From: an uncultured Lachnospiraceae bacterium
GTDB taxonomy: Bacteria; Bacillota; Clostridia; Lachnospirales; Lachnospiraceae
Assembly: GCA_900549995.1 (NCBI GenBank)
Contig: URQQ01000023.1
Coordinates: forward strand, 1-63,740
Reading direction: 5' to 3'
Length of the DNA: 63,740 nt
The notes below the pieces were generated by a model that did not search any database, was not told where the DNA came from, and saw only the letters and a list, made by a program, of their open reading frames with translations. Every line of letters starts with the position of its first letter. Positions within the stretch are counted from its first letter, which is position 1. The translations under genes and the position numbers were made by a program. Positions 8,212-16,231 of the stretch are shown piece by piece.

Positions 8212-8972
8212 TTTTCTGCACATAATCCACAATTCGTACATTTTGCAGGATCAATATGTGCGATATTGTTTTCCACAGTAATCGCGTCGGAAGGACATAC
8301 CTTCTGACACATTTTACATCCGATACATCCGACAGAGCAGACAGACATTACATCCTTGCCCTTATCCTGCGAACTGCACTGTACAAGGTGTTTTTGGTCG
8401 TAAGGTACAAGTTCAATCAGCTTCTTCGGACATGCAGCGATACATTTTCCACATGCTTTACATGCATTTTTGTCTACAACAGCGATTCCGTCAATCACAT
8501 GAATTGCGTCAAACGGACAGGCTTTTACACAGCTTCCAAATCCCATACAGCCGTAGTTACAGCCTTTTGGTCCCTGATCCTGCATCATGTTTGCCATCAC
8601 ACAGTCTTCAACACCGTAATATTTATACTCATCCTTCGCCTTCTCACATGTTCCGCCGCATTTTACAAAAGCGGTCATACGAACCTGGTCTCCGGCTGAC
8701 TGACCCATGATCTCGCCGATTTTTGCTGCCACAGGAGAACCTCCTACCGGACATCCGCCGACTTCTGCCTCTCCTTTTACAATGGCCGCCGCAAGACCTG
8801 AACATCCTGCATAACCACATCCTCCACAGTTGTTTCCCGGAAGGACTTCCATGATAGCTTCTTCTCTTTCATCTACTTTAACTGCAAATTTCTTACCTGC
8901 AATACCGAGGAAGACACCGATGAATAAACCAGTTCCGCCTACGATGACTGCAGCCATAACTATTCCCATCAT
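8187..8972 (-). CDS. rnfB: Electron transport complex subunit RnfB
   Basis: A 261-residue ferredoxin-like subunit. An N-terminal membrane anchor is followed by the Fe-S motif NNCGGCGYAGCSGLA with a later GGCP. There are then several 4Fe-4S sites: CNYGCMGFGSCVKACP, CKACGKCIAACP, CIGCKMCQKVCP and CTNCGLCAEKCP. RnfB takes electrons from reduced ferredoxin and passes them into the ion-pumping Rnf complex, which reduces NAD+ while exporting Na+ or H+. AGGAGG precedes the ATG pair at 8972/8969. It is the sixth gene of rnfCDGEAB. Confidence 0.96.
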   Translation of the reverse strand: MMGIVMAAVIVGGTGLFIGVFLGIAGKKFAVKVDEREEAIMEVLPGNNCGGCGYAGCSGLAAAIVKGEAEVGGCPVGGSPVAAKIGEIMGQSAGDQVRMTAFVKCGGTCEKAKDEYKYYGVEDCVMANMMQDQGPKGCNYGCMGFGSCVKACPFDAIHVIDGIAVVDKNACKACGKCIAACPKKLIELVPYDQKHLVQCSSQDKGKDVMSVCSVGCIGCKMCQKVCPSDAITVENNIAHIDPAKCTNCGLCAEKCPKKIIQ

Positions 8973-8985
8973 ATTTTATGTCCTC

Positions 8986-9576
8986 CTAAATTAATCCTGA
9001 GAATCCACAGAACGCGATCGCCATCAGACAAGCTGTGATCAGTACGATCGGAGTTCCCTGGAATGACGGTGACACATCATTGTTCTCTGTCTTTTCTCTG
9101 ATACCAGCCATAATTACAATTGCGATTGTAAATCCGACTGCTGTTGCAAAACCATTGATTACACTCTGTAAAAGATTGTAAGATTTCTGTACGTTCGTAA
9201 GCGCAACTCCAAGAACAGCGCAGTTCGTTGTGATCAGCGGAAGATACACACCGAGCGCTTTATAGAGAGACGGAACTGATTTCTTCAGGAACATCTCTAC
9301 AAACTGTACAAGTGCCGCAATGACAAGAATAAATACGATTGTCTGAAGGTATACAAGTTTCCCTCCCATAATCGCTTTATTCGCGAGTATGAACTGATAA
9401 ATCAGTCCTGTAAAAAATGACGCAATCGTGATAACGAAGACAACTGCCCCGCCCATTCCGGCTGCTGTTTCCACCTTTTTGGATACACCAAGGAACGGAC
9501 AGATTCCCAAGAACTGGCTGAGTACAACGTTATTCACAAGTGCAGACCCAACTGCAATGATTAATAATTCTTTCAT
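8986..9576 (-). CDS. rnfA: Electron transport complex subunit RnfA
   Basis: A 196-residue polytopic protein with six helices. It has the RnfA/NqrE signatures NNVVLSQFLGICPFLGVSKK near the N-terminus and YLPLITTNCAVLGVAL mid-protein. The paired cysteines in these two half-helices are those thought to bind an intramembrane iron site with RnfE. RnfA and RnfE are related with inverted topology and form the membrane core of the pump. It lies between rnfE and rnfB with spacings of 11-13 bases. Confidence 0.96.
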   Translation of the reverse strand: MKELLIIAVGSALVNNVVLSQFLGICPFLGVSKKVETAAGMGGAVVFVITIASFFTGLIYQFILANKAIMGGKLVYLQTIVFILVIAALVQFVEMFLKKSVPSLYKALGVYLPLITTNCAVLGVALTNVQKSYNLLQSVINGFATAVGFTIAIVIMAGIREKTENNDVSPSFQGTPIVLITACLMAIAFCGFSGLI

Positions 9577-9587
9577 TATGTACCCTC

Positions 9588-10286
9588 CTATTCTTCATTT
9601 CCTGTTGAAAATACTTTTCCACCACAGGAACTATTGCCACAGGATGCACAGCCTTCTCCGCATCCGGCTTTGACTGTCTCTTTTCCTTTTTTAGCCGCGT
9701 TATTTTTCACTTTATTCTGAAGAGCACAAAGCCCTGCAAGAACAAAGAACGCACCCGGTGCAAGAATGAAGATTGTCACTGGCTCATAGGCACTTGGAAG
9801 AATCTGGATGCCAAATGCTTTCCCTGACCCGATAATCTCTCTCACAACACCAATTGCAGCAAGGCCGACCGTAAATCCGAGTCCCATACCGATACCATCA
9901 AAGACAGACGGAAGAACCGGATTCTTGGATGCATAACTCTCTGCACGGCCAAGAATGATACAGTTAACAACGATCAACGGAATATATAATCCAAGCGCAT
10001 CATAGAGACTGGGAACAAATCCTTCGAGAAGGAACTGTACAATCGTAACGAATGATGCAACAACTACGATAAACGCCGGCATTCTGACGGAATCCGGAAT
10101 AATTTTCCTGAGCATGGAAATCAGCATATTGGACAGTACAAGTACGACTGTCGTTGATAATCCCATACCAACACCATTGATTGCAGATGTCGTTACAGCA
10201 AGTGTAGGACACATACCAAGCATCAGGACGAAGGTAGGATTTTCTTTTACAAGACCATTATAAAGTCTCTCTGCACATTTATTCAT
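9588..10286 (-). CDS. rnfE: Electron transport complex subunit RnfE with cysteine-rich C-terminal tail
   Basis: A 232-residue RnfE/NqrD homologue. It has NPTFVLMLGMCPTLAVTTSA at the N-terminus and YIPLIVVNCIILGRAESYA mid-protein, and six helices. After the last helix (about residue 195) comes a hydrophilic Lys-rich linker, then a four-cysteine cluster, CGEGCASCGNSSCGG (C-x3-C-x2-C-x4-C). This tail is absent from enterobacterial RnfE and could bind a metal or Fe-S centre. I chose ATG 10286, eight bases after AGGAGG, over a GTG at 10292. It overlaps the end of rnfG by eight bases. Confidence 0.94.
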   Translation of the reverse strand: MNKCAERLYNGLVKENPTFVLMLGMCPTLAVTTSAINGVGMGLSTTVVLVLSNMLISMLRKIIPDSVRMPAFIVVVASFVTIVQFLLEGFVPSLYDALGLYIPLIVVNCIILGRAESYASKNPVLPSVFDGIGMGLGFTVGLAAIGVVREIIGSGKAFGIQILPSAYEPVTIFILAPGAFFVLAGLCALQNKVKNNAAKKGKETVKAGCGEGCASCGNSSCGGKVFSTGNEE

Positions 10287-10893
10287 TTGCACTACCTCCT
10301 ATCACATTCTGAAAATATACAAGACTTGCATCTACTGCATTTGTAACAGCATTTGTTGTGATGGTGGCACCACTGATCGCATTGATCTTATCGTCGCCTT
10401 CTTCTCCTGTTTTTGTATAAGAAAATTTTTCAACGTTCTTATCTTTGAACTGATTCTTAAATTCAGGTTCTGTAGATTTCATTCCAAGACCAGCCGTCTC
10501 ACTGATCGAAAGCATCTCAATACCTTTTACTGTACCATCACTTAAAATTCCTACAGAGAGTTTGATATCTCCGCCATACCCTTCTTTTGAAGTAACAGTT
10601 ACTACATAGCCAATGGTCTCGCCGCTGCCATCTTTTCCTGCAACTACTTCATTGACACTGTCAGAAGAATACCCTGCTTCACTCAGTGCGGATTCTGCCT
10701 CTTTCGAATCAAAATCACTGTATTCCTCAAATTCCTTTGCATCAGCAAGAACAGATTTATATGCTTCCTGTTTTGCTTTCTCCTGCGCATTCTTAATCGG
10801 CTGCTCTGTAATTCCATAGACAAATCCCAGAAGGAGTCCGGATACTAAAGTAATTGCTGTAAGAATCAAAGTATTTTTTACAATTTTATTCAT
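10279..10893 (-). CDS. rnfG: Electron transport complex subunit RnfG (covalent FMN protein)
   Basis: A 204-residue protein with one N-terminal membrane helix and an extracytoplasmic FMN-binding domain. It contains GYGGDIKLSVGI, SETAGLGMKS and the flavinylation motif INAISGATITTNAV. The Thr of SGAT is the expected ApbE attachment site. RnfG carries electrons across the outer face of the Rnf complex. The ATG follows AAAGGAGGAGAAAAATA, and its A overlaps the rnfD stop codon. Confidence 0.95.
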   Translation of the reverse strand: MNKIVKNTLILTAITLVSGLLLGFVYGITEQPIKNAQEKAKQEAYKSVLADAKEFEEYSDFDSKEAESALSEAGYSSDSVNEVVAGKDGSGETIGYVVTVTSKEGYGGDIKLSVGILSDGTVKGIEMLSISETAGLGMKSTEPEFKNQFKDKNVEKFSYTKTGEEGDDKINAISGATITTNAVTNAVDASLVYFQNVIGGSANE

Positions 10894-11822
10894 TATTTTT
10901 CTCCTCCTTTACCAAATGGTTTTGGAAGAGTAACCTTCTCAATCAATGGTACTAAAAGGTTACTGATGATGATCGCATAAGATACACCTTCTGCGGATCC
11001 CCCGAACAGACGGAACAGTCCGGTAAACACACCGAGGCAGATACCATACAGAATCTGTCCGTTCTTTGTAATCGGAGAAGTAACATAGTCTGTCGCCATG
11101 AACCATGCCCCAAGCATCAGTCCGCCTCCGCAGAGATGCGCTGTGATGAACTGAGGATCAAATCCATGACCGCCGAAAAGCAGAATGAAAATAACAAATG
11201 TTACAATATATGTACCTGGAATACGAAGATCAATAACTCCGATCAAAAGAAGGAAAATAGCACCAATCATAATCGCAATCACAGATGTCTCACCGATGGT
11301 ACCTGAAATATTACCAATCAGCATTTTCATTGTGTCAACACTTTCTCCTGCTTTTAACTGTGCAAGAGGAGTTGCCCCTGTATAGGAGTTGACTGCAAAG
11401 TCAGTCATACGGCCTGTGAAGGAAATCAAAAGGAAACATCTGGCTCCAAGTGCAGGGTTCATAAAGTTCTGCCCCAATCCTCCAAACAGTTGTTTTACAA
11501 CAAGAACTGCAAAGATACTTCCAAGTGCAGCCATCCACCATGGCGCAGATGCAGGAAGGTTCAATCCCAGCAGAAGTCCGGTTACAGCGGCACTGTAGTC
11601 TCCAATTGTAATCTTTTTGTGCATCAGTTTCTCATAGACAAATTCTGTAAGCACTGCTGTTACCGTTGTCACAAGTACAACGATCAGTGCCTTAATTCCA
11701 AAGTTGTAAATACCAAAGATTGTAGATGGCAGCAACGCAATCAGTACCATCAGCATGATATTATTCGTTGTCACTTTAGAACGTATATGTGGTGAAGATG
11801 ATATATTGAAATTATCACTCAC
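10893..11822 (-). CDS. rnfD: Electron transport complex subunit RnfD (covalent FMN protein)
   Basis: A 309-residue polytopic subunit. It contains NPALGARCFLLISFTGRMTD and the FMN-attachment motif NSYTGATPLAQLKAG, where the Thr of TGAT is the ApbE target, and ends in a basic cytoplasmic tail (KVTLPKPFGKGGEK). It is homologous to NqrB. The start is a GTG at 11822, six bases after AAGAGGTGA; no ATG fits the family N-terminus better. It is the second gene of the rnf operon. Confidence 0.95.
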   Translation of the reverse strand: MSDNFNISSSPHIRSKVTTNNIMLMVLIALLPSTIFGIYNFGIKALIVVLVTTVTAVLTEFVYEKLMHKKITIGDYSAAVTGLLLGLNLPASAPWWMAALGSIFAVLVVKQLFGGLGQNFMNPALGARCFLLISFTGRMTDFAVNSYTGATPLAQLKAGESVDTMKMLIGNISGTIGETSVIAIMIGAIFLLLIGVIDLRIPGTYIVTFVIFILLFGGHGFDPQFITAHLCGGGLMLGAWFMATDYVTSPITKNGQILYGICLGVFTGLFRLFGGSAEGVSYAIIISNLLVPLIEKVTLPKPFGKGGEK

Positions 11823-11851
11823 GTCTGTTCACCTCTTCCTTTCTATTCTCT

Positions 11852-13171
11852 CTATTTTTTTCTTCTGTTTGCAGCCACGATCTTTTTCATAGAACCGATG
11901 GACTGTTTCAGCTGTCTTTTCGCCGGACATACAAAACTGCAGGAACCACATTCAATACACTCCATGCCTTCCCACTTTGTAAAGTTTGCCTCATCATTCC
12001 ATTCAGAATAGTCAGCAAGTCTTGACGGGATAATGCGGCTTGGACACGCATCAATACAACGTCCGCAGTTGATACATGCACTTGGTTCATATGCGGCTAC
12101 TTCATCTTTAGTCATACATAGAATAGATGAAGAAGTTTTTGTAACCGGAACATCCAGTGTAAACATGCTCTGTCCCATCATAGGGCCTCCCGAGATCACT
12201 TTCTCAGGATCATTTTTGAATCCACCGGCTGTTTCTACCAATTCTCTTTGATTTGTACCAAACAGTACTTTGAAATTGCCAGGATTTTTCACAGCATCTC
12301 CGCTGACTGTCACAATTCTCTCTGTAAGCGGTCTGCCGTTAATTACTGCGTTGTGAATTCCGATCATCGTCTCCACATTGTCAACAACACAGCCTGCATC
12401 AGCCGGGAGCATTGTTGAGTTGATTGCGCGTCCTGTTGTAGCAAAGATCAGCTGACGCTCTGCTCCCTGCGGATATTTTGTCTTCAGCGCCTTTACTTCC
12501 ATTCTTGGCTCATCTTTCACAAGTTCCTGAAGTTTTGCAATACAGTCAGGTTTATTATCTTCCACACCGAAAATTCCTTTTGCATTGTCAAATAAACGCA
12601 GCACAACCCGCATACCGCTGATCAGCTCTTCCGGATTCTCAAGCATTCTTCTGTAATCACATGTAATATAAGGTTCACACTCAGCACAGTTTGCAATAAT
12701 ATAATCAATTTTGTCAGGCTCTTTTGGTGAAAGTTTTACCCGGGTCGGGAATCCGGCACCTCCAAGTCCTACTATTCCTGCTTCTCCAATGGCATTCAGA
12801 ATCTCTTCTTTCGTCATTTCATCGAAAGGTTTTACAGGGCCATATTCTACTTCCTTGTACTCGCCGTCATTTTCAACCACAATGCTGTTCACCCTTGCGC
12901 CAGCCGGATTAAAATGCGGTGCGATTGCTTTTACTGTTCCAGACACTGATGCATAGATCGGTGCAGATACAAATCCCCCTGCTTCTGCAATCTTCTGACC
13001 TTTCAGCACCTGATCACCCACTGCTACGATCGGATTCGCCGGAGCACCAATGTGCTGAGATACCGGATATACAAGATCACCTTTCGGCAGTACCGGAACA
13101 ATCGCCTTGTCTTTCGCCAGGCTCTTGCCATCGTCTGGATGAATTCCACCCTTGAACGTTAAAAGTCCCAT
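11852..13171 (-). CDS. rnfC: Electron transport complex subunit RnfC
   Basis: A 439-residue soluble subunit. The N-terminal region is biotinyl/lipoyl-like (VGDQVLKGQKIAEAGGFVSA). An NADH/FMN-binding region contains GIVGLGGAGFPTRVKL and NCAECEPYITCDYRRM. Two 4Fe-4S motifs lie near the C-terminus (CINCGRCIDACP and CIECGSCSFVCP). RnfC is the NAD+-reducing module of the complex. It is the first gene of rnfCDGEAB; AAGGAAGG precedes the ATG. The operon order matches Acetobacterium-type Rnf. Confidence 0.96.
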   Translation of the reverse strand: MGLLTFKGGIHPDDGKSLAKDKAIVPVLPKGDLVYPVSQHIGAPANPIVAVGDQVLKGQKIAEAGGFVSAPIYASVSGTVKAIAPHFNPAGARVNSIVVENDGEYKEVEYGPVKPFDEMTKEEILNAIGEAGIVGLGGAGFPTRVKLSPKEPDKIDYIIANCAECEPYITCDYRRMLENPEELISGMRVVLRLFDNAKGIFGVEDNKPDCIAKLQELVKDEPRMEVKALKTKYPQGAERQLIFATTGRAINSTMLPADAGCVVDNVETMIGIHNAVINGRPLTERIVTVSGDAVKNPGNFKVLFGTNQRELVETAGGFKNDPEKVISGGPMMGQSMFTLDVPVTKTSSSILCMTKDEVAAYEPSACINCGRCIDACPSRIIPSRLADYSEWNDEANFTKWEGMECIECGSCSFVCPAKRQLKQSIGSMKKIVAANRRKK

Positions 13172-13368
13172 CTTTTCTTCCTTCCTTCCTTTAATCTATA
13201 GTTATTGTATTGCTCCCTTTCTTACAGGTACCCCCCATAAAACAACGGATCCACACAATATGGTCTTTCTATACTATACAAGAAATCTCTCTAAAAATCT
13301 AGTGATAATACACAAATTATTGTATATTTATTAATACATTTTGATGATTTTTTAACAATATTATCCAT

Positions 13369-13501
13369 CATTCAGCCATGCACAAATAATATAAAATAAA
13401 CGGGCGCAAGCTTGCTTGCAGAAGTTTGTTTTATGTTATTTGTATACGGCGTTTCGCCGTAACGAGAAAATACGCAGTATTTTTGAGTTCATGGCTGAAT
13501 G
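13369..13501 (+). repeat. 133-base palindromic element with terminal inverted repeats and three internal hairpins
   Basis: The ends are a perfect 12-base inverted repeat, CATTCAGCCATG (13369-13380) and CATGGCTGAATG (13490-13501). Inside are three hairpins. The first pairs ACAAATAATATAAAATAAAC (13382-13401) with 13424-13443: 18 of 20 positions match, and the two others become U-G pairs only in a plus-strand transcript. The second is ACGGCG-TTT-CGCCGT (13446-13460). The third is AAAATAC-GCA-GTATTTT (13467-13483). No open frame is present. It fills most of the gap between rnfC and the S1-domain gene and looks like a non-coding dispersed repeat or folded RNA. Confidence 0.65.
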
Positions 13502-13540
13502 AATACCTGCCAGCTGAATGAATCCACCTGTCAGCACAAA

Positions 13541-13577
13541 GAAATAGAGACTACGTCACTTCTGTAGTCTCTATTCT
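13541..13577 (-). terminator. Terminator of the S1-domain gene
   Basis: AATAGAGACTAC (13543-13554) pairs perfectly with GTAGTCTCTATT (13564-13575), followed on the minus strand by TTCTTTG. It ends the RpiR-to-S1 operon. Confidence 0.8.
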
Positions 13578-13606
13578 AATTACATCGCTTTTATTTACTA
13601 ACAATA

Positions 13607-14686
13607 CTACTCTTCAACAGATTCTTCCGCTGTATCCGGTTCTAATGCTTTCATGCTAAGGCTGATCTTCTTCTCTGCTTCATTCAGGTCAACTACTTTC
13701 GCAGTAATCTCCTGTCCAACAGAAAGTACATCTGACGGTTTGTCCACATGTGCACGTGAAATCTGAGATACATGAAGCAATGCATCCACGCCTGGTGCCA
13801 GTTCTACAAATGCTCCGAAATCAGTCATACGTGCGACTCTTCCTGTGATAACGTTGCCTACAGCATAATCTTCCGCTGCATTCGCCCACGGATTTGATTC
13901 TGGGAATTTCAGGCTTAATGCAACTTTTGTATCATTAATATCTTTTACAAGTACTTCTACTTTATCGCCTACCTGGAAGACTTTCTTAGGATTCTCAACT
14001 CTGCCCCATGACATCTCTGAGATGTGAAGCAGTCCGTCAACTCCGCCAAGATCAATAAATGCACCAAAGTCAGTTACATTCTTGACAGTTCCTTCAATAC
14101 GGTCTCCAATCTGAAGTTTTGCGAATAATTCTTTCTGTTTCTCCGCTTTCTCAGCAACAAGAAGCTGTCTTCTGTCACCGATCACACGGTTTCTTCTAGG
14201 ATTGAACTCGCTGATTACAAATTCAATTTCCTGTCCCTGATATTTGTTTAAATCTTTTTCATAAGTGTCTGATACAAGACTTGCAGGTATGAATACTCTG
14301 GCTTCATCGACAACAACGCTGAGCCCGCCGCCGAGAATCTGTGTAACAGGTGCCTTCAGCACTTCTTTATTCTCAAAAGCCTCTTTCAGTCTTTCATTGC
14401 CCTTTTCAGCCGCCAGTCTCTTATACGTCAGCAATACCTGTCCTTCTCCATCATTCACCTTTAAAACTTTTGCAGTCATGGAATCGCCAACAGCTACAAC
14501 AGTTGTAAGATCGATGTTCGGCTCATTAGTGTACTCGCTTCTTGTGATGATACCATCTGCTTTATATCCGATATTCAGAATGATTTCATCTGGCTTCACA
14601 CCGATGATAGTTCCATCTACTACCTCCCCGTTGTGGATTGTTTTAAATGATTCTTCTAACATTTGTTCAAAAGTTAATTCTGACAT
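13607..14686 (-). CDS. S1 RNA-binding domain protein (ribosomal protein S1-like, RpsA)
   Basis: A 359-residue protein with four S1 repeats, at roughly residues 15-85, 100-165, 185-255 and 270-340. The last two have the canonical VTDFGAFIDLGGVDGLLHIS and MTDFGAFVELAPGVDALLHV (20-residue windows). It is shorter than the six-repeat E. coli S1 and is the usual Firmicutes form, which binds RNA and may aid translation. I chose ATG 14686 because AGGAGG lies nine bases upstream and it matches the family's MSELTFEQ start. It overlaps the end of ispH by 20 bases; some Clostridia encode the two as one fused protein. Confidence 0.9.
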   Translation of the reverse strand: MSELTFEQMLEESFKTIHNGEVVDGTIIGVKPDEIILNIGYKADGIITRSEYTNEPNIDLTTVVAVGDSMTAKVLKVNDGEGQVLLTYKRLAAEKGNERLKEAFENKEVLKAPVTQILGGGLSVVVDEARVFIPASLVSDTYEKDLNKYQGQEIEFVISEFNPRRNRVIGDRRQLLVAEKAEKQKELFAKLQIGDRIEGTVKNVTDFGAFIDLGGVDGLLHISEMSWGRVENPKKVFQVGDKVEVLVKDINDTKVALSLKFPESNPWANAAEDYAVGNVITGRVARMTDFGAFVELAPGVDALLHVSQISRAHVDKPSDVLSVGQEITAKVVDLNEAEKKISLSMKALEPDTAEESVEE

Positions 14687-15521
14687 TATTTTGAACCTCC
14701 TCAATTATATTGTTGGGCGTGGATGCCCCTGCTGTAATACCTACTGTTTCCACGGACCTTAATTGATTCATATCCAAATCGTCAAGTGTCTGTATATAGT
14801 ACGTATTGTTACATGCTTTATTACAAATTTCAAATAACTTTTGAGTATTGGAACTATGTTTATCTCCTATCACTATCATAGCCTCTACCTCTTCCGCAAT
14901 GCACAGAGCCTCCGTCTGGCGCTCTTTTGTCGCACTGCATATCGTATTTAAAACACTTATATCATAAACCTTTTCAGAAATAATTTCAACTAAATCTTTA
15001 AATTTATTGTAATTAAATGTCGTCTGAGCGACAATACATATTTTCTTATCAGATTCTGCCGTAAATTCTTCCGCCTCTTCTTCTGTATTTAATACTTCCG
15101 CACCATTTGCAGCCCATCCTCTGATTCCTTCAACTTCGGGATGTGTGGCGTTGCCGATAATAATGATCTGACTGCCGGCTTCACTCTCTCTTCTGACAAT
15201 TTCATGGATTTTCTTTACAAAAGGACAGGTTGCATCCACATAAGTGATTCCCTTTTCCTCCAGCTTGTCATAGATCCTTTTTGCCACCCCGTGTGACCGG
15301 ATAATCACTACGCCATCAGCCAGCTGATCCAGTTCTTCCTCTGTATGAAGAACCTTAACTCCCCTTTTTTCCATGTCTTTAATTACTTCTTCGTTATGGA
15401 TAATCGGTCCGTAAGTATAGATCTGCGCACCTTCATACTTTTCAACCTGCTGATATACCGTCTCAACCGCACGCTTTACACCAAAGCAGAATCCGGCAGT
15501 TCTGGCTGTCTTTACTTTCAT
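14667..15521 (-). CDS. ispH: 4-hydroxy-3-methylbut-2-enyl diphosphate reductase IspH
   Basis: A 284-residue enzyme for the last step of the MEP isoprenoid pathway, reducing HMBPP to IPP and DMAPP. The three Fe-S cysteines are visible in AGFCFGVKRAV, VDATCPFVKKIHE and NTICSATKERQ. Substrate-binding motifs are IRSHGVAKR, GNATHPEVEGI and TAGASTPNNIIEEV. ATG 15521 follows AGGAGAAAAAAGT. The C-terminus overlaps the start of the S1-domain gene, so the two are translationally coupled. Confidence 0.95.
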   Translation of the reverse strand: MKVKTARTAGFCFGVKRAVETVYQQVEKYEGAQIYTYGPIIHNEEVIKDMEKRGVKVLHTEEELDQLADGVVIIRSHGVAKRIYDKLEEKGITYVDATCPFVKKIHEIVRRESEAGSQIIIIGNATHPEVEGIRGWAANGAEVLNTEEEAEEFTAESDKKICIVAQTTFNYNKFKDLVEIISEKVYDISVLNTICSATKERQTEALCIAEEVEAMIVIGDKHSSNTQKLFEICNKACNNTYYIQTLDDLDMNQLRSVETVGITAGASTPNNIIEEVQNNVRINF

Positions 15522-15541
15522 ACTTTTTTCTCCTGATTTCA

Positions 15542-16204
15542 TCATGACCTGACACATCTCTTCAGAATTGCTTCTGTCACTTCTTCAATATTCATATCTG
15601 AAGAATCTATATACACTGCATCCTCTGCCTGTTTAAGCGGTGCCGTTTCGCGCGTCATATCTCTTCTGTCACGCTCTATAATATCTTTGGCGATATCTTC
15701 ATAGCTGCATTCTTCATTCTTCTCTTTCAGCTCTGTATATCTCCGCATAGCCCTTGTCTCAACACTCGCCGTCAGGTAAATCTTAACATCCGCATCCGGA
15801 AGCACGTTTGTCCCGATATCCCGTCCATCCATCACAACATCTTTCGTCCTCGCAAGTTCCCGCTGCAGTTCCAGAAGTTTTTCTCTGACTTCAGGTACCG
15901 CAGAACTGACAGACGCCATATTGCCGACCGCCTCATCACGGAGCCTGTCCGTCACATTGACTCCGTTTAAGAAAACCTGCTGTACGTTCTCTATATACTC
16001 AATTGTAACCACTGCATTTTTACAGGATTCCTTTATCTTCTCTGTCTCCTGCAAAGCAATTCCCTGATTTAAAAAATGTACCGCCATCGCCCGGTACATT
16101 GCACCGGTATCCACGTAAATATATCCAAGATTTTCTGCCACTCTTCTGGCGATCGTACTTTTTCCGGCTCCCGCCGGACCATCAATTGCTATATTATATC
16201 CCAT
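15542..16204 (-). CDS. cmk: Cytidylate kinase
   Basis: A 220-residue CMP/dCMP kinase. It has P-loop IDGPAGAGKSTIARRVA, the CMP-binding VDTGAMYRA, GRDIGTNVLPDADVKIYLTA and a lid region (RDRRDMTRETAPLKQAEDA). It phosphorylates CMP and dCMP for nucleic acid and lipid synthesis. It is 20 bases upstream of ispH. The order cmk, ispH, S1-domain gene is conserved in Clostridia. Confidence 0.96.
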   Translation of the reverse strand: MGYNIAIDGPAGAGKSTIARRVAENLGYIYVDTGAMYRAMAVHFLNQGIALQETEKIKESCKNAVVTIEYIENVQQVFLNGVNVTDRLRDEAVGNMASVSSAVPEVREKLLELQRELARTKDVVMDGRDIGTNVLPDADVKIYLTASVETRAMRRYTELKEKNEECSYEDIAKDIIERDRRDMTRETAPLKQAEDAVYIDSSDMNIEEVTEAILKRCVRS

Positions 16205-16231
16205 GTTTACCCTCTTCTCTTTACTTTTATA

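Noticed and set aside
13382..13443. A terminator for rnf genes or a CRISPR-like repeat
   Set aside because: The hairpin lies upstream of rnfC on the opposite side from the operon end, has no T-run, and there is no regular repeat-spacer pattern.
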